Origin: Flavobacteriales bacterium
GTDB lineage: Bacteria > Bacteroidota > Bacteroidia > Flavobacteriales_D > Sanyastnellaceae
Assembly (NCBI GenBank): GCA_016780385.1
Contig: JADHLY010000002.1
Coordinates: forward strand, 1 to 64,000
Direction: 5' to 3'
DNA: 64,000 nt
Position numbers and translations under genes: made by a program. Every line of letters begins with the position of its first letter. Position 1 is the first letter of the stretch. The notes under the pieces are model-generated. The model was given only the letters and a program-made list of their open reading frames with translations. It was not told the DNA's origin and did no database searches. Below are positions 20,210 to 29,062 of this stretch, one piece after another.

Positions 20210-22252
20210 ATGATTCCCAAGGACACCGTCGACGCGATTCTCCAAGCCACCGTCATCGAAGAGGTGGTTGGAGAGTTTGTGCAGCTCAAAAAGAGTGGCA
20301 CGAGCATGCGCGGCATGAGCCCCTTCACCAACGAGAAGACCCCGTCTTTTTATGTGGTGCCGGGCAAGGGAATCTTCAAGGATTTCAGCTCGGGGAAAGG
20401 CGGCAGCGCCATCACCTTCTTGATGGAGCACGAGAAGCTTTCCTATCCGGAAGCTTTGCGCTGGCTGGCTCGGAAGTACGGCATCGAGATTGAGGAGCGG
20501 AAGCTCACGCCAGAGGAGCTCGAGGAGCAAACGGAGCGCGAGAGCCTGTCCAACCTTTCGGCATGGGCGCAGAAGTGGTTTTCGGAGCAGTTGCACGAGA
20601 CAGGGGAGGGCAAGAGCGTGGGCCTAGGCTACCTGCGAAGCCGAGGGTTTACCGATGAGACCATTGAAGGCTTTGCGATCGGGTATTGTCCGGAACGGCC
20701 CTGGGGAGAAGAAGGGGCGTTGGCCCAAGCGGCCCGCCAAGCGGGCTACAAGGACAAGTGGCTTCTCGCGAGTGGGTTGTGCAAGGAGCGCGAGGATGGC
20801 AGCCTCTACGATTTCTACCGCGGCAGGGTCATATTCCCAATCCGCGACGTCACGGGGCGTTTCATCGGCTTCGGTGGCCGCACGCTCAAGACAGACAAAA
20901 AGGTTCCCAAGTACGTCAACAGCCCGGAGAGTCCGCTGTACGACAAGTCCCGCGCTCTGTACGGCATCCACCTTGCACGCAACGCCGTGGTGCGGGAAGA
21001 CAGGGCCATTCTGGTAGAAGGGTATACCGATGTGATGGCCATGCGCCAAGCGGGCGTGGAGCATGTGGTGGCGAGTTCAGGCACCGCCTTGACCGCCCTG
21101 CAAGTGCGGTTGTTGCGGCGCTTCAGTAAGCGCATGACCATGCTCTTTGACGGTGACCCTGCGGGTTTGCGTGCGGCCATTCGCGGCGTGGACATTGTCC
21201 TGGCAGAAGGCGTGGACGTGAAGGTGGCGGTCCTGCCCGATGGTGAGGACCCTGACACTTTTGCCAAGCGACTGGGCCGTGACGCGTTGATCGAATGGCT
21301 GAATGAGCACAGCCGCGACTTCATTCGGTTCAAGATTGACCTCCTCGACGCCGAAGCCGCCGATGATCCGATCAAGCGGACGGAGCTGGTCCGCAGTGTC
21401 ATTCAAAGCATCTCCCACGTCCCCGACGAGCTCAAGCGGACGGTCTACATCCAAGAGTCTGCTGGCCGATTGGGCATGCAGGCCGACGACCTGTTGGCTG
21501 AATTGGCCCGCCAGGCGCGGGGCCGGATGGAGCAGGAGGCCAAGGCGCCTTTGCCTGTCTTACAACCGGAAATCACCGGGCCCGTGGGGAGGCCCAATCT
21601 GGTGGGTCGGGTAGGCCGCAAAGGCCGGGAGCAGGATTTGTTGCGGCTCTTGCTACAATACGGGCGACAGAAATTGACCCTGGACCTTCCTGATGATGTG
21701 GTCGAAGAGGCGGCAGAATCCCAAGAGGAGACCCCTCAAATTGAGGTGACCCTTGCTGAGTTTCTGCTGCACGAACTCGATACGCTCGGGCTGTCGATTC
21801 GGCATCCTGTGGTGGATCAGGTCGTGCAGACCTATCGGGACCAAATGATGGAGGGGCATATACCCGGTCCGGAAACATGGAGTACGGCTGGTCCTGAAGT
21901 CGCGGCCATCACCGCGGACGTCCTGGTGACGGAGTTTTCTCTGAGTGACAATTGGCTGAACCGGCACAACATCGTGCCGGAGACGGAGGACAAGCTGTTG
22001 ATGCAGGCCTTGCAGGGGGCCTTGTATCGGCTGATGCTCGACGAAGCCCGATGGGATGGCGCCCGGATCATGCGCCGATTGGAAGAGCTGGCCGAAGACC
22101 CCAGTACGTCGGAGGATCCGATGGCCGAGGAACGCGACCTCCTCAAGCGCAAGATCACAGTATCAGAACGCGTCAGCAGGTTGGCATCTCACTTTGGCAG
22201 CACTATTCTCCATACCCTGAGCGACGAAGACGCTTCGGGGAAGCGGCATTGA
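20210..22252 (+). CDS. dnaG: DNA primase
   Basis: MSPFTNEKTPSFYVVPGKGIFKDFSSGKGG zinc-binding region; TOPRIM VEGYTDVMAMRQAGVEHVVASSGTALT, LFDGDPAG. Confidence 0.96.
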   Translation: MIPKDTVDAILQATVIEEVVGEFVQLKKSGTSMRGMSPFTNEKTPSFYVVPGKGIFKDFSSGKGGSAITFLMEHEKLSYPEALRWLARKYGIEIEERKLTPEELEEQTERESLSNLSAWAQKWFSEQLHETGEGKSVGLGYLRSRGFTDETIEGFAIGYCPERPWGEEGALAQAARQAGYKDKWLLASGLCKEREDGSLYDFYRGRVIFPIRDVTGRFIGFGGRTLKTDKKVPKYVNSPESPLYDKSRALYGIHLARNAVVREDRAILVEGYTDVMAMRQAGVEHVVASSGTALTALQVRLLRRFSKRMTMLFDGDPAGLRAAIRGVDIVLAEGVDVKVAVLPDGEDPDTFAKRLGRDALIEWLNEHSRDFIRFKIDLLDAEAADDPIKRTELVRSVIQSISHVPDELKRTVYIQESAGRLGMQADDLLAELARQARGRMEQEAKAPLPVLQPEITGPVGRPNLVGRVGRKGREQDLLRLLLQYGRQKLTLDLPDDVVEEAAESQEETPQIEVTLAEFLLHELDTLGLSIRHPVVDQVVQTYRDQMMEGHIPGPETWSTAGPEVAAITADVLVTEFSLSDNWLNRHNIVPETEDKLLMQALQGALYRLMLDEARWDGARIMRRLEELAEDPSTSEDPMAEERDLLKRKITVSERVSRLASHFGSTILHTLSDEDASGKRH

Positions 22253-22261
22253 GCCGGGCAC

Positions 22262-23980
22262 TTAGTGCCGCTCCGTCCAGAAATCGAGCAGGGTGATGCG
22301 CGGCTGCAAAATGCCGCGGTAGCATTCGGTTTCCACCTTGAATACCACATCCAACCGCTGGGCGGCCGCGAGGGCGTCGTGGCGATGGCCGAGTCCAAAC
22401 CCCACGGCGGTGAGGTTATCGGAGGAGCCGGGAGACTTCATCGAGATGCGGATGTGCCGTCCTTCCTTACCGACTTGGCGCGGGGGCACTGCCAGTTGAA
22501 CATCCCGCACCAGAAATACGGGAGCGGGTGCACCGGGCCCAAACGGTTCGAATTGGCGCAGTTCCCGCAAGAGCGCAGGTGAGCAGTCCGACAGGGCGAT
22601 TTCCATGTCGAAATAACGGGGCTCTCGTTTGCTCATGGTGGCCAGCTTCTCGCCAACGGCGGTGTCCAAGACGCGGGCAAATTCGGCAGCCATGCCCTTT
22701 TTTACGGTGATGCCCGCGGCCATGGCGTGTCCGCCAAATTGCTCGAGGTACTCACTGCAGTCCTTGATGAGGTCATGGATGTCCAACCCTGGCGTGGAGC
22801 GGGCGCTGCCCACCATGACGCCATCGTCATCGCTGATGACGATGCTCGGCCGGTATCGGTGTTCGATCAGGCGCGTGGCCACGATGCCGATGACCCCCCT
22901 GTGCCAGCCTTTGCCCCAGACGATGTTGATGTGCTTGAACTCTTCGCGTTCCGCCAGTTGGCCGATGGCATCCCGTGTGATTTGCTCATCATAGGAGCGC
23001 CTCACCTGATTGAGCCGGTCCAAGTTGTTGGCCAGCTCATTGGCGCGGGCGTCGTTTTTCTCGGTGAGCAGTTCCACCGCTTCGGTGGCCAGGGACATGC
23101 GCCCAGCGGCATTGATCCGGGGGCTGATCCGCGAGATGATGTCGCGAACGGTCAGATACTCGGGCGAGCAACGCACGACTTGGAGCAATGCGCGGATTCC
23201 CGGACGAGAATTCCGGGAAATGGTCTTGAGACCGTGGTGCAACAATATCCGATTCTCGCCGGTCACTTCGACGAGGTCTGAGGCGATGCTCAAGGCCACG
23301 AGGTCCAAGCCGTCATAGGCGCTCATCGGCGACAAACCGATCCGTTCGGTCAAGGCCTGGGTCAATTTGAATCCGACGCCACAGCCGCTCAATTCCTTGA
23401 AGGGGTATTGGCAGTCGGGGTGCTTGGGGTTGAGGATGGCATAGGCATCGGGCAAGGTCTCGCCGGGCAAATGGTGATCGCAGATGATCACTTCTATGCC
23501 GTGCTGTTTGGCTTCGGCCACGCGCTCGGTCGCCCGAATGCCGCAGTCCAACGTGATGATGATGCTACAACCGAGTTCAGCAGCGTGTTCTATGCCTTTG
23601 GAAGAGAGCCCGTATCCTTCGCTGTATCGGTCGGGGATGTAGGGCACCACATCAAAACCGTTGTTTCTGAGGAAGTCGTGAATGAGCGAAACCGAAGTGG
23701 CGCCATCCACATCGTAGTCCCCATATGCCATGATGCGCTCTCCTTCGCGCTGGGCGTGCATGAGTCGGTCCACGGCCCGGTCCATGTCGCGCATGGCATA
23801 GGGATCGTGCAAATCCTCGAGACGGGGTTCAAAAAAGGCAGGGGTTGCTTCTGGAGTGATTCCGCGCAATTCCAGCAGCTGTGCAACCACACCATCACTG
23901 CCTCCGTTCCCCTCTTGGAGTACGTTTGGAGCTGCTCGCGGAGACCAATCGGCAGGAGGTATGTGGGGTTGACGGGTCAT
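22262..23980 (-). CDS. recJ: Single-stranded-DNA-specific exonuclease RecJ
   Basis: DHH motifs: YGDYDVDGATSVSLI, LDCGI, CDHHLPGETLPDA; GGHAMAAG in the DHHA1 region. Confidence 0.95.
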   Translation of the reverse strand: MTRQPHIPPADWSPRAAPNVLQEGNGGSDGVVAQLLELRGITPEATPAFFEPRLEDLHDPYAMRDMDRAVDRLMHAQREGERIMAYGDYDVDGATSVSLIHDFLRNNGFDVVPYIPDRYSEGYGLSSKGIEHAAELGCSIIITLDCGIRATERVAEAKQHGIEVIICDHHLPGETLPDAYAILNPKHPDCQYPFKELSGCGVGFKLTQALTERIGLSPMSAYDGLDLVALSIASDLVEVTGENRILLHHGLKTISRNSRPGIRALLQVVRCSPEYLTVRDIISRISPRINAAGRMSLATEAVELLTEKNDARANELANNLDRLNQVRRSYDEQITRDAIGQLAEREEFKHINIVWGKGWHRGVIGIVATRLIEHRYRPSIVISDDDGVMVGSARSTPGLDIHDLIKDCSEYLEQFGGHAMAAGITVKKGMAAEFARVLDTAVGEKLATMSKREPRYFDMEIALSDCSPALLRELRQFEPFGPGAPAPVFLVRDVQLAVPPRQVGKEGRHIRISMKSPGSSDNLTAVGFGLGHRHDALAAAQRLDVVFKVETECYRGILQPRITLLDFWTERH

Positions 23981-24081
23981 TTCGCAAAAGCACCTCTCAA
24001 TGGAATGGACACGGATTGAGTGGAATAACGCGCTGAATCCGTCCTTACTCCCTTAATTTGCGCAGCTTGAAAGATACAACG

Positions 24082-25047
24082 ATGACCTCGTTCCGCCTTC
24101 CCACCTTCTCCCTCGTCCTCATGGCTTCCGTTGCGTTGCTGTTTGGCACTTCCTGTCTCAACGACGACAACCTCATCGGCCCAAATTGCTTTGACGGCAT
24201 ATTGAACAATGGCGAGGAGCTCGTGGATTGTGGCGGTTCCATTTGTCAGCCCTGCGACCCCTGCGAGAATGGGGTGTGGGACCAAGTGCTCGGAGAGCAA
24301 TGGGTCGACTGCGGCGGCGAGTGCGCTCCATGCGACGTCGGTTTCAACGGCCAGCTCGATCCCGGTGAGACGGGCATTGATTGCGGTGGAGACACGGGAA
24401 TTGACTGTGGCGAACTCTGCGGAGACGGCCTCCTCAACGGCAACGAAATCGATGTGGACTGTGGCGGACCGGACTGCGAGGCTTGCCCCAGTTGCGAGGA
24501 CGGCCTCCTCAACGGAGAAGAGCTGGGTGTTGATTGCGGTGGCCCCGATTGTGAGCCCTGTGCGACAGACGGAGATTGCACGAACGGTTTGCTCGACGGC
24601 GACGAGCTGTACATCGACTGCGGGGGCAGCATCTGCCCTCCGTGCGACGGCAACATGATGTGGAAGGCCAATGGCAATGAGCTGGAGGCAGACTTTGAAA
24701 CGACCTGCAGCCTGGACGGCTCGAACACGCTGACTGTCGGCGGTGTTTCCGTCACCACGGACGGCATCGCGATGACCTTGCCTGAGCCCACAGTGGGCTG
24801 GGTAGATGGGGCGCAAGTCTCCTTGAATGAGTCCAGCGCGCCTACAGGGGTCTGCACCTACAACAGCCCCACCGGACAGACGTATACATCTACCCTGCCG
24901 GGTGCAAACTTCACCGTCGAAATCCTCTACATCCTCCCTGAGAACGGAGGCATTGTCGTGGGCACCTTCGGGGGAAGCCTCATTGGCAGCGACGGTACAG
25001 GCGGCATCTCCATCACGCAGGGCACCTTCCTGCTCCCGATCAACTGA
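24082..25047 (+). CDS. Cys-rich repeat lipoprotein (about six CxxGxxxxGExxxDCGGxxCxxC repeats) with C-terminal beta-rich domain
   Basis: Signal peptide/lipobox LLFGTSC; repeats e.g. CEDGLLNGEELGVDCGGPDCEPC. Confidence 0.8.
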   Translation: MTSFRLPTFSLVLMASVALLFGTSCLNDDNLIGPNCFDGILNNGEELVDCGGSICQPCDPCENGVWDQVLGEQWVDCGGECAPCDVGFNGQLDPGETGIDCGGDTGIDCGELCGDGLLNGNEIDVDCGGPDCEACPSCEDGLLNGEELGVDCGGPDCEPCATDGDCTNGLLDGDELYIDCGGSICPPCDGNMMWKANGNELEADFETTCSLDGSNTLTVGGVSVTTDGIAMTLPEPTVGWVDGAQVSLNESSAPTGVCTYNSPTGQTYTSTLPGANFTVEILYILPENGGIVVGTFGGSLIGSDGTGGISITQGTFLLPIN

Positions 25048-26004
25048 TCACTCGTCGAGCAGGTCGTACAGGCCGCCCAGTTTGGGGCTCAGTACGACTT
25101 CGATGCGCCGGTTGCGGCTGCGGTCTTCGGGGTCACGTGGATGAAACTCACTGCGTCCAGCCGCGGTGAGTAACTCGGGATTAAGGCTGCTCGCGGAGGA
25201 GAGCACTTCCACCACGGCCGTGGCCCGCAATACGCTGAGTTCCCAATTGTTTTTGGGCGAGGAGGGCGAGCTGAACGCGACGTCGTCCGTGTGGCCCTCA
25301 ACCACCACTTCGAAATCACTCTCGTCTTGGATGGCCCGGGCCAGATCTGACAGGGCCTTGCGGCCTTCAGGGTCTATGGCGGTGCTGCCAGAAGCAAAGA
25401 GCAACTTCGAAGACAGGCGGACATAGACTTTGCCATCCCTTTCCTCTACTTCGAGCCCCTTGTTACGGAATGCAAACAGGGCGTCGGTCAGCCTGGCTTT
25501 GAGGGCCTCACCCGCAGCTTTTTGGGACTCCAGCAAGCGGGTCAATTCGGCCACTTTGGCTTCCCGGGCGCGCAAGTCGCGCTCCAAGGCGTACAGGCTG
25601 TCCTGCTGAAACTGGAGGTCGGCCCGAATGCGCTGCAGTTCCTCCAGCAATGCGGCTTGCTCACTGCCACTGGCGGAACGGCTAGAGGCGAGGTCTGAAG
25701 TCAACAGGGCGTTGAGTTCCTCGAGCTCTCGGTTGCGCAATTGACATTGCCTGAGCTGACTTCCGCGGGAAGAAGTGTCGGCCCGTAGGCCTTCCAACTT
25801 GCGGGCATCCTCCATCGCTTGGCCGTCTTTTTCTGACACCATCAATTGAAGCGCCTGAACTTGTTCGGTCAGCGCGGCGACGTTTTGGTCCAGTTCGTCT
25901 CGGTCATCTCGGACTTCGGTGAACTGGCTCATGGGGACGCATCCGCCGAGCAGCAGGGCCACAAAGGCGAGCGATGAAAAGCGGTGGAGGGGGCGAGGAT
26001 ACAT
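25048..26004 (-). CDS. OmpA family lipoprotein with coiled coil
   Basis: Lipobox LLLGGC, coiled coil, OmpA C-terminal VVVEGHTDDVAFSSPSSPKNNWELSVLRATAVVEVL...GRSEFHPRDPEDRSRNRRIEVVLSP. Confidence 0.94.
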   Translation of the reverse strand: MYPRPLHRFSSLAFVALLLGGCVPMSQFTEVRDDRDELDQNVAALTEQVQALQLMVSEKDGQAMEDARKLEGLRADTSSRGSQLRQCQLRNRELEELNALLTSDLASSRSASGSEQAALLEELQRIRADLQFQQDSLYALERDLRAREAKVAELTRLLESQKAAGEALKARLTDALFAFRNKGLEVEERDGKVYVRLSSKLLFASGSTAIDPEGRKALSDLARAIQDESDFEVVVEGHTDDVAFSSPSSPKNNWELSVLRATAVVEVLSSASSLNPELLTAAGRSEFHPRDPEDRSRNRRIEVVLSPKLGGLYDLLDE

Positions 26005-26093
26005 GACCCCAAGTTGACGCTACACCCGCAAGTTCTCAGGGCAAGGAGCGGGGCTTACGCAACAAGCCGATGTGGATTGCGTTCAGTGGCCGC

Positions 26094-27542
26094 TCACAGC
26101 TTGACGCAAACGTTCTGAGGTTCGGTAAAGAACTTCATGCTGTTGTAGCCGCCTTCGCGGCCTACCCCGGAGTGTCGGGTGCCGCCGAACGGCGTCCGCA
26201 AGTCGCGGACCAACCAACAATTGAGCCAGACCATCCCGGTGTCAATTCCAGCCGCAAAGCGGTGCGCGCGCTTCAAGTCTTGCGTCCAGACAGAAGCAGA
26301 CAGGCCGTATTTGGTGGCGTTGACCAGGCCCAATGCTTCTTGCTCGTCTTTGAAAGGCTGAAGCGTGGCCACCGGACCGAAAATTTCTTCGCGGTTGGTG
26401 ATGCATTGGTGGTCGAGTCCTTCGATCAAGGTGGGCTGCACGAAGTAGCCGCCTTTCAGGCGCGGTTCACCGGGTTGGTGACGTCCACCACCACAGAGGA
26501 TGCGCCCGCCTTCACCGCGCGCAGTGTCAATGGCGGCGAGGACCTTGTCGCGGTGCCCCCTTGACACCACGGCGCCCATTTTGGTGGCGGGATCCATGGG
26601 GTCCCCAATCCTCAATTTGGACACCTTCGCGACCATGGCATCCCTGAACCTATCGTAGAGGCCCTCTTGCACCAGGATGCGCGAACCACACAGGCAGATC
26701 TGCCCTTGGTTGGAGAAAGCGGCCCGAACCGCAGTGGACACCGCCTCATCGAAATCACAGTCGTCAAACACCACGGTGGCATTCTTGCCACCGAGCTCAA
26801 GAGAGAGCTTCTTGAATTTTGGAGCCGCCAGGGCCGAAATGGCCGCCCCCGTTGCCGTGCCTCCCGTAAAGGAAATGGCCCGCACATAGTGGTGCTCCAC
26901 CATGGCTTGGCCGACTTCCGGACCCAGACCGTGGAGTATGTTGAGTACCCCGTCCGGCAAACCGACCTCTTTTGCCCAAGTGCCGAGCAAATAAGCCGTC
27001 ATCGGGGTGACCTCACTGGGCTTGGCCACCACGCAGTTGCCGCTGGCCAAGGCCGGCGCAATTTTCCAGGTGAACAGATACAAAGGCAGGTTCCACGGGC
27101 TGATGCAGCCTACGACACCGAGGGGTTTGCGCAGGGTGTAGTTCACCGTTCCATCGCCCATGGTATGGCTTTCGCTGGAGAACTGCTCGGCAGCAGACGC
27201 ATAGAACCGCAGGTTGTGTTCAGCCCGAGGGATGTCCACTGCGGCCGCAACCGATAAGGGTTTGCCGTTGTCTTTGGACTCTGCTTCGGCGAGCATGGTG
27301 GCGTTTTCGGCCACCTTGTCTGCGAGCCGCATGAGCACGGCCCTTCGGTCAGCGGGGCTCCATGCCCGCCATGCCGGAAAGGCCTTCCTCGCTGCGGACA
27401 CCGCCGCCTCCACATCTTCAGGACCCGACCGCGCTATGCGGCTGTACGTTGCGCCAGTGGCGGGTTCCACATTGTCCAGCCACCCGCCGCCTTGTGCGGG
27501 AACGAGTGCGCCGTTGATCAAATTGAGGATGTCCTGTTCCAT
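26094..27542 (-). CDS. Aldehyde dehydrogenase family protein (2-hydroxymuconic/2-aminomuconic semialdehyde dehydrogenase-like)
   Basis: ALDH motifs: SFTGGTATG, LELGGKNATVVF, FSNQGQICLCGSR, EEIFGPVATL; substrate class is tentative. Confidence 0.88.
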   Translation of the reverse strand: MEQDILNLINGALVPAQGGGWLDNVEPATGATYSRIARSGPEDVEAAVSAARKAFPAWRAWSPADRRAVLMRLADKVAENATMLAEAESKDNGKPLSVAAAVDIPRAEHNLRFYASAAEQFSSESHTMGDGTVNYTLRKPLGVVGCISPWNLPLYLFTWKIAPALASGNCVVAKPSEVTPMTAYLLGTWAKEVGLPDGVLNILHGLGPEVGQAMVEHHYVRAISFTGGTATGAAISALAAPKFKKLSLELGGKNATVVFDDCDFDEAVSTAVRAAFSNQGQICLCGSRILVQEGLYDRFRDAMVAKVSKLRIGDPMDPATKMGAVVSRGHRDKVLAAIDTARGEGGRILCGGGRHQPGEPRLKGGYFVQPTLIEGLDHQCITNREEIFGPVATLQPFKDEQEALGLVNATKYGLSASVWTQDLKRAHRFAAGIDTGMVWLNCWLVRDLRTPFGGTRHSGVGREGGYNSMKFFTEPQNVCVKL

Positions 27543-27582
27543 GAGCTTGGCCTTGGGCCCACAAGGTGGGGACGAAAAAGAA

Positions 27583-27610
27583 AAAGACCGGTCACCTCAG
27601 TGCCGGTCTT
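27583..27610 (-). terminator. Rho-independent terminator-like hairpin downstream of tRNA-Gln
   Basis: Minus strand AAGACCGG...CCGGTCTTTTTCTTTTTCG: 7+ bp stem followed by a T-rich tract. Confidence 0.75.
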
Positions 27611-27644
27611 CGTGCGATTGCATTGACTTTCGTCTTGCACTTCG

Positions 27645-27718
27645 TGGTTGCCCCACAAGGACTCGAACCTTGACAAACGGTACCAAAAACCGGTGTGCTA
27701 CCATTACACCATGGGGCA
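27645..27718 (-). tRNA. tRNA-Gln (TTG)
   Basis: Minus strand TGCCCCATGGTGTAATGGTAGCACACCGGTTTTTGGTACCGTTTGTCAAGGTTCGAGTCCTTGTGGGGCAACCA; acceptor TGCCCCA/TGGGGCA, T-arm GGTTCGAGTCC, anticodon loop TTTTGGT, CCA encoded. Confidence 0.92.
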
Positions 27719-27737
27719 TTCCGTGAAGAATGGAGGG

Positions 27738-27745
27738 CAAAATTA
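27738..27745 (-). promoter_or_regulatory. Putative -7 promoter element (TAATTTTG) for tRNA-Gln
   Basis: Minus-strand TAnnTTTG match 19 nt upstream of the tRNA 5' end. Confidence 0.45.
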
Positions 27746-27791
27746 CAAAAAGCACCCATTCTGACCACATGGATTGTGGTGCAGAATAGAA

Positions 27792-28931
27792 TCAATCGGC
27801 TTCGTTAGGCCCGACGGACTCAATCAGGGACTCAACCAAGGCTTCAAGCTGCCCGATTCGGGTGTTCAGATTGTCCAGGGTATCCTGCAAATTGATGCCG
27901 TTGAACTCGAGGTTGCCCGCGAGCACGGCGTCTCCGCTTTCAAGCACGGCAAAGGCGTCGGAGCGATCATCAACGCTGGCGCCATTGCCCACGGAAAAGA
28001 GGGCATTCGACAAGGCCGCCGTATTGTACTTGCCCACGGCAGTTTGGTACGGCTGGTCGGCGACAGTATAGTATCCGCCTGCGCTGGACGCATAGCCACT
28101 GGCGAGCGTTTCATAACCCTCAGCATGCCCGGCAAAACCGGAAGCAACGGTATAGAAGCCTTCGCTGTGCGCGGCATCCGCCGTGGCCTCCGTTCCTTCA
28201 CCCACGGCGTGGGCGCAGGTGGCGCTGGCCACGGTGTTGCGGTTTGCGCTGTGGCTGAAGAAGCCGGAAGCGGTCGTGTTGTAGCCTTCCGCATGGGCGG
28301 CGGTGTTGGTGGCTTCAGAACCATACCCTTCGCTGTGCGCATAATTCGCCAGCGCTTTGGTGTTGTAGCCCTGAGCATGCGCAGTGGTGCCAGTGGCGTC
28401 GGTAAACATGCCCTGCGCATGTGCGGCGGTTCCCGTGGCCTCGGTGCCTTCTCCCATGGCACTGGAGCACGTTCCACCGGCGGTGGTGTTTCGGTTCACG
28501 GCGTGGCTGTAGTTGCCAGTGGCTTCGGCGGCATCACCCATGGCAGAGGCATATGATCCGGTGGCGGAGACGTTGCGGCCTTGGGCGAATTGCTGGGTGA
28601 CCCGCATGCGGCCTTCTGCCCATGTCCAGTCATAGGTATTGATGCCGGCAATGGTGGTGGAGTCCGAGAGGTAGCTGATGCCCAGAGATATGCGAGCAGA
28701 GTCTGCAGAAGCAGCGCCCGTTCCACCGCTTTCGATACCGAGCACTCCGTTGTCTTCCCAGGGCAGTCCAAACAAGGTGAGGAGTTGAAGCACATCACCG
28801 GTACCGATCAGGGAGTCCCCGTCGGCATTGGGGTTGTATGGCCACTGCGCGCTGAGGGAATGGCTCGCCGTCGCGCTCATCAAGCAGCACAACAGGAAGA
28901 GGGAGGAGAATTTGGGGAAACGCATCTGCAT
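27792..28931 (-). CDS. Secreted protein with YadA-like (trimeric adhesin head) 14-residue repeats, dockerin-like N-terminal segment and C-terminal coiled coil
   Basis: MQMRFPKFSSLFLLCCLMSATASHSLSA signal peptide, PNADGDSLIGTGDVLQLLTLFG, about 13 repeats like GTTAHAQGYNTKAL / ADAAHSEGFYTVAS, C-terminal LDNLNTRIGQLEALVESLIESV; the ORF-track start (29009) lies inside the upstream terminator, so 28931 or 28925 is more likely. Confidence 0.82.
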   Translation of the reverse strand: MQMRFPKFSSLFLLCCLMSATASHSLSAQWPYNPNADGDSLIGTGDVLQLLTLFGLPWEDNGVLGIESGGTGAASADSARISLGISYLSDSTTIAGINTYDWTWAEGRMRVTQQFAQGRNVSATGSYASAMGDAAEATGNYSHAVNRNTTAGGTCSSAMGEGTEATGTAAHAQGMFTDATGTTAHAQGYNTKALANYAHSEGYGSEATNTAAHAEGYNTTASGFFSHSANRNTVASATCAHAVGEGTEATADAAHSEGFYTVASGFAGHAEGYETLASGYASSAGGYYTVADQPYQTAVGKYNTAALSNALFSVGNGASVDDRSDAFAVLESGDAVLAGNLEFNGINLQDTLDNLNTRIGQLEALVESLIESVGPNEAD

Positions 28932-28968
28932 AAAGAGAAAATTAGGCCGCTTCGGTTTTTGTTCGCTG

Positions 28969-29002
28969 AAAAAAGGACACCGCCCCCGGGGGAGCGGTGT
29001 CC
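28969..29002 (-). terminator. Rho-independent terminator of the giant surface-protein gene
   Basis: Minus strand GGACACCGCTCCCCCGGGGGCGGTGTCCTTTTTT: strong GC stem plus T run, about 60 nt after the stop codon. Confidence 0.92.
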
Positions 29003-29062
29003 GGATCACCTTGAAAGGGGGACATCATTGGCAGTCGCCCCCTCGATGCAATGGTTTTTGGT

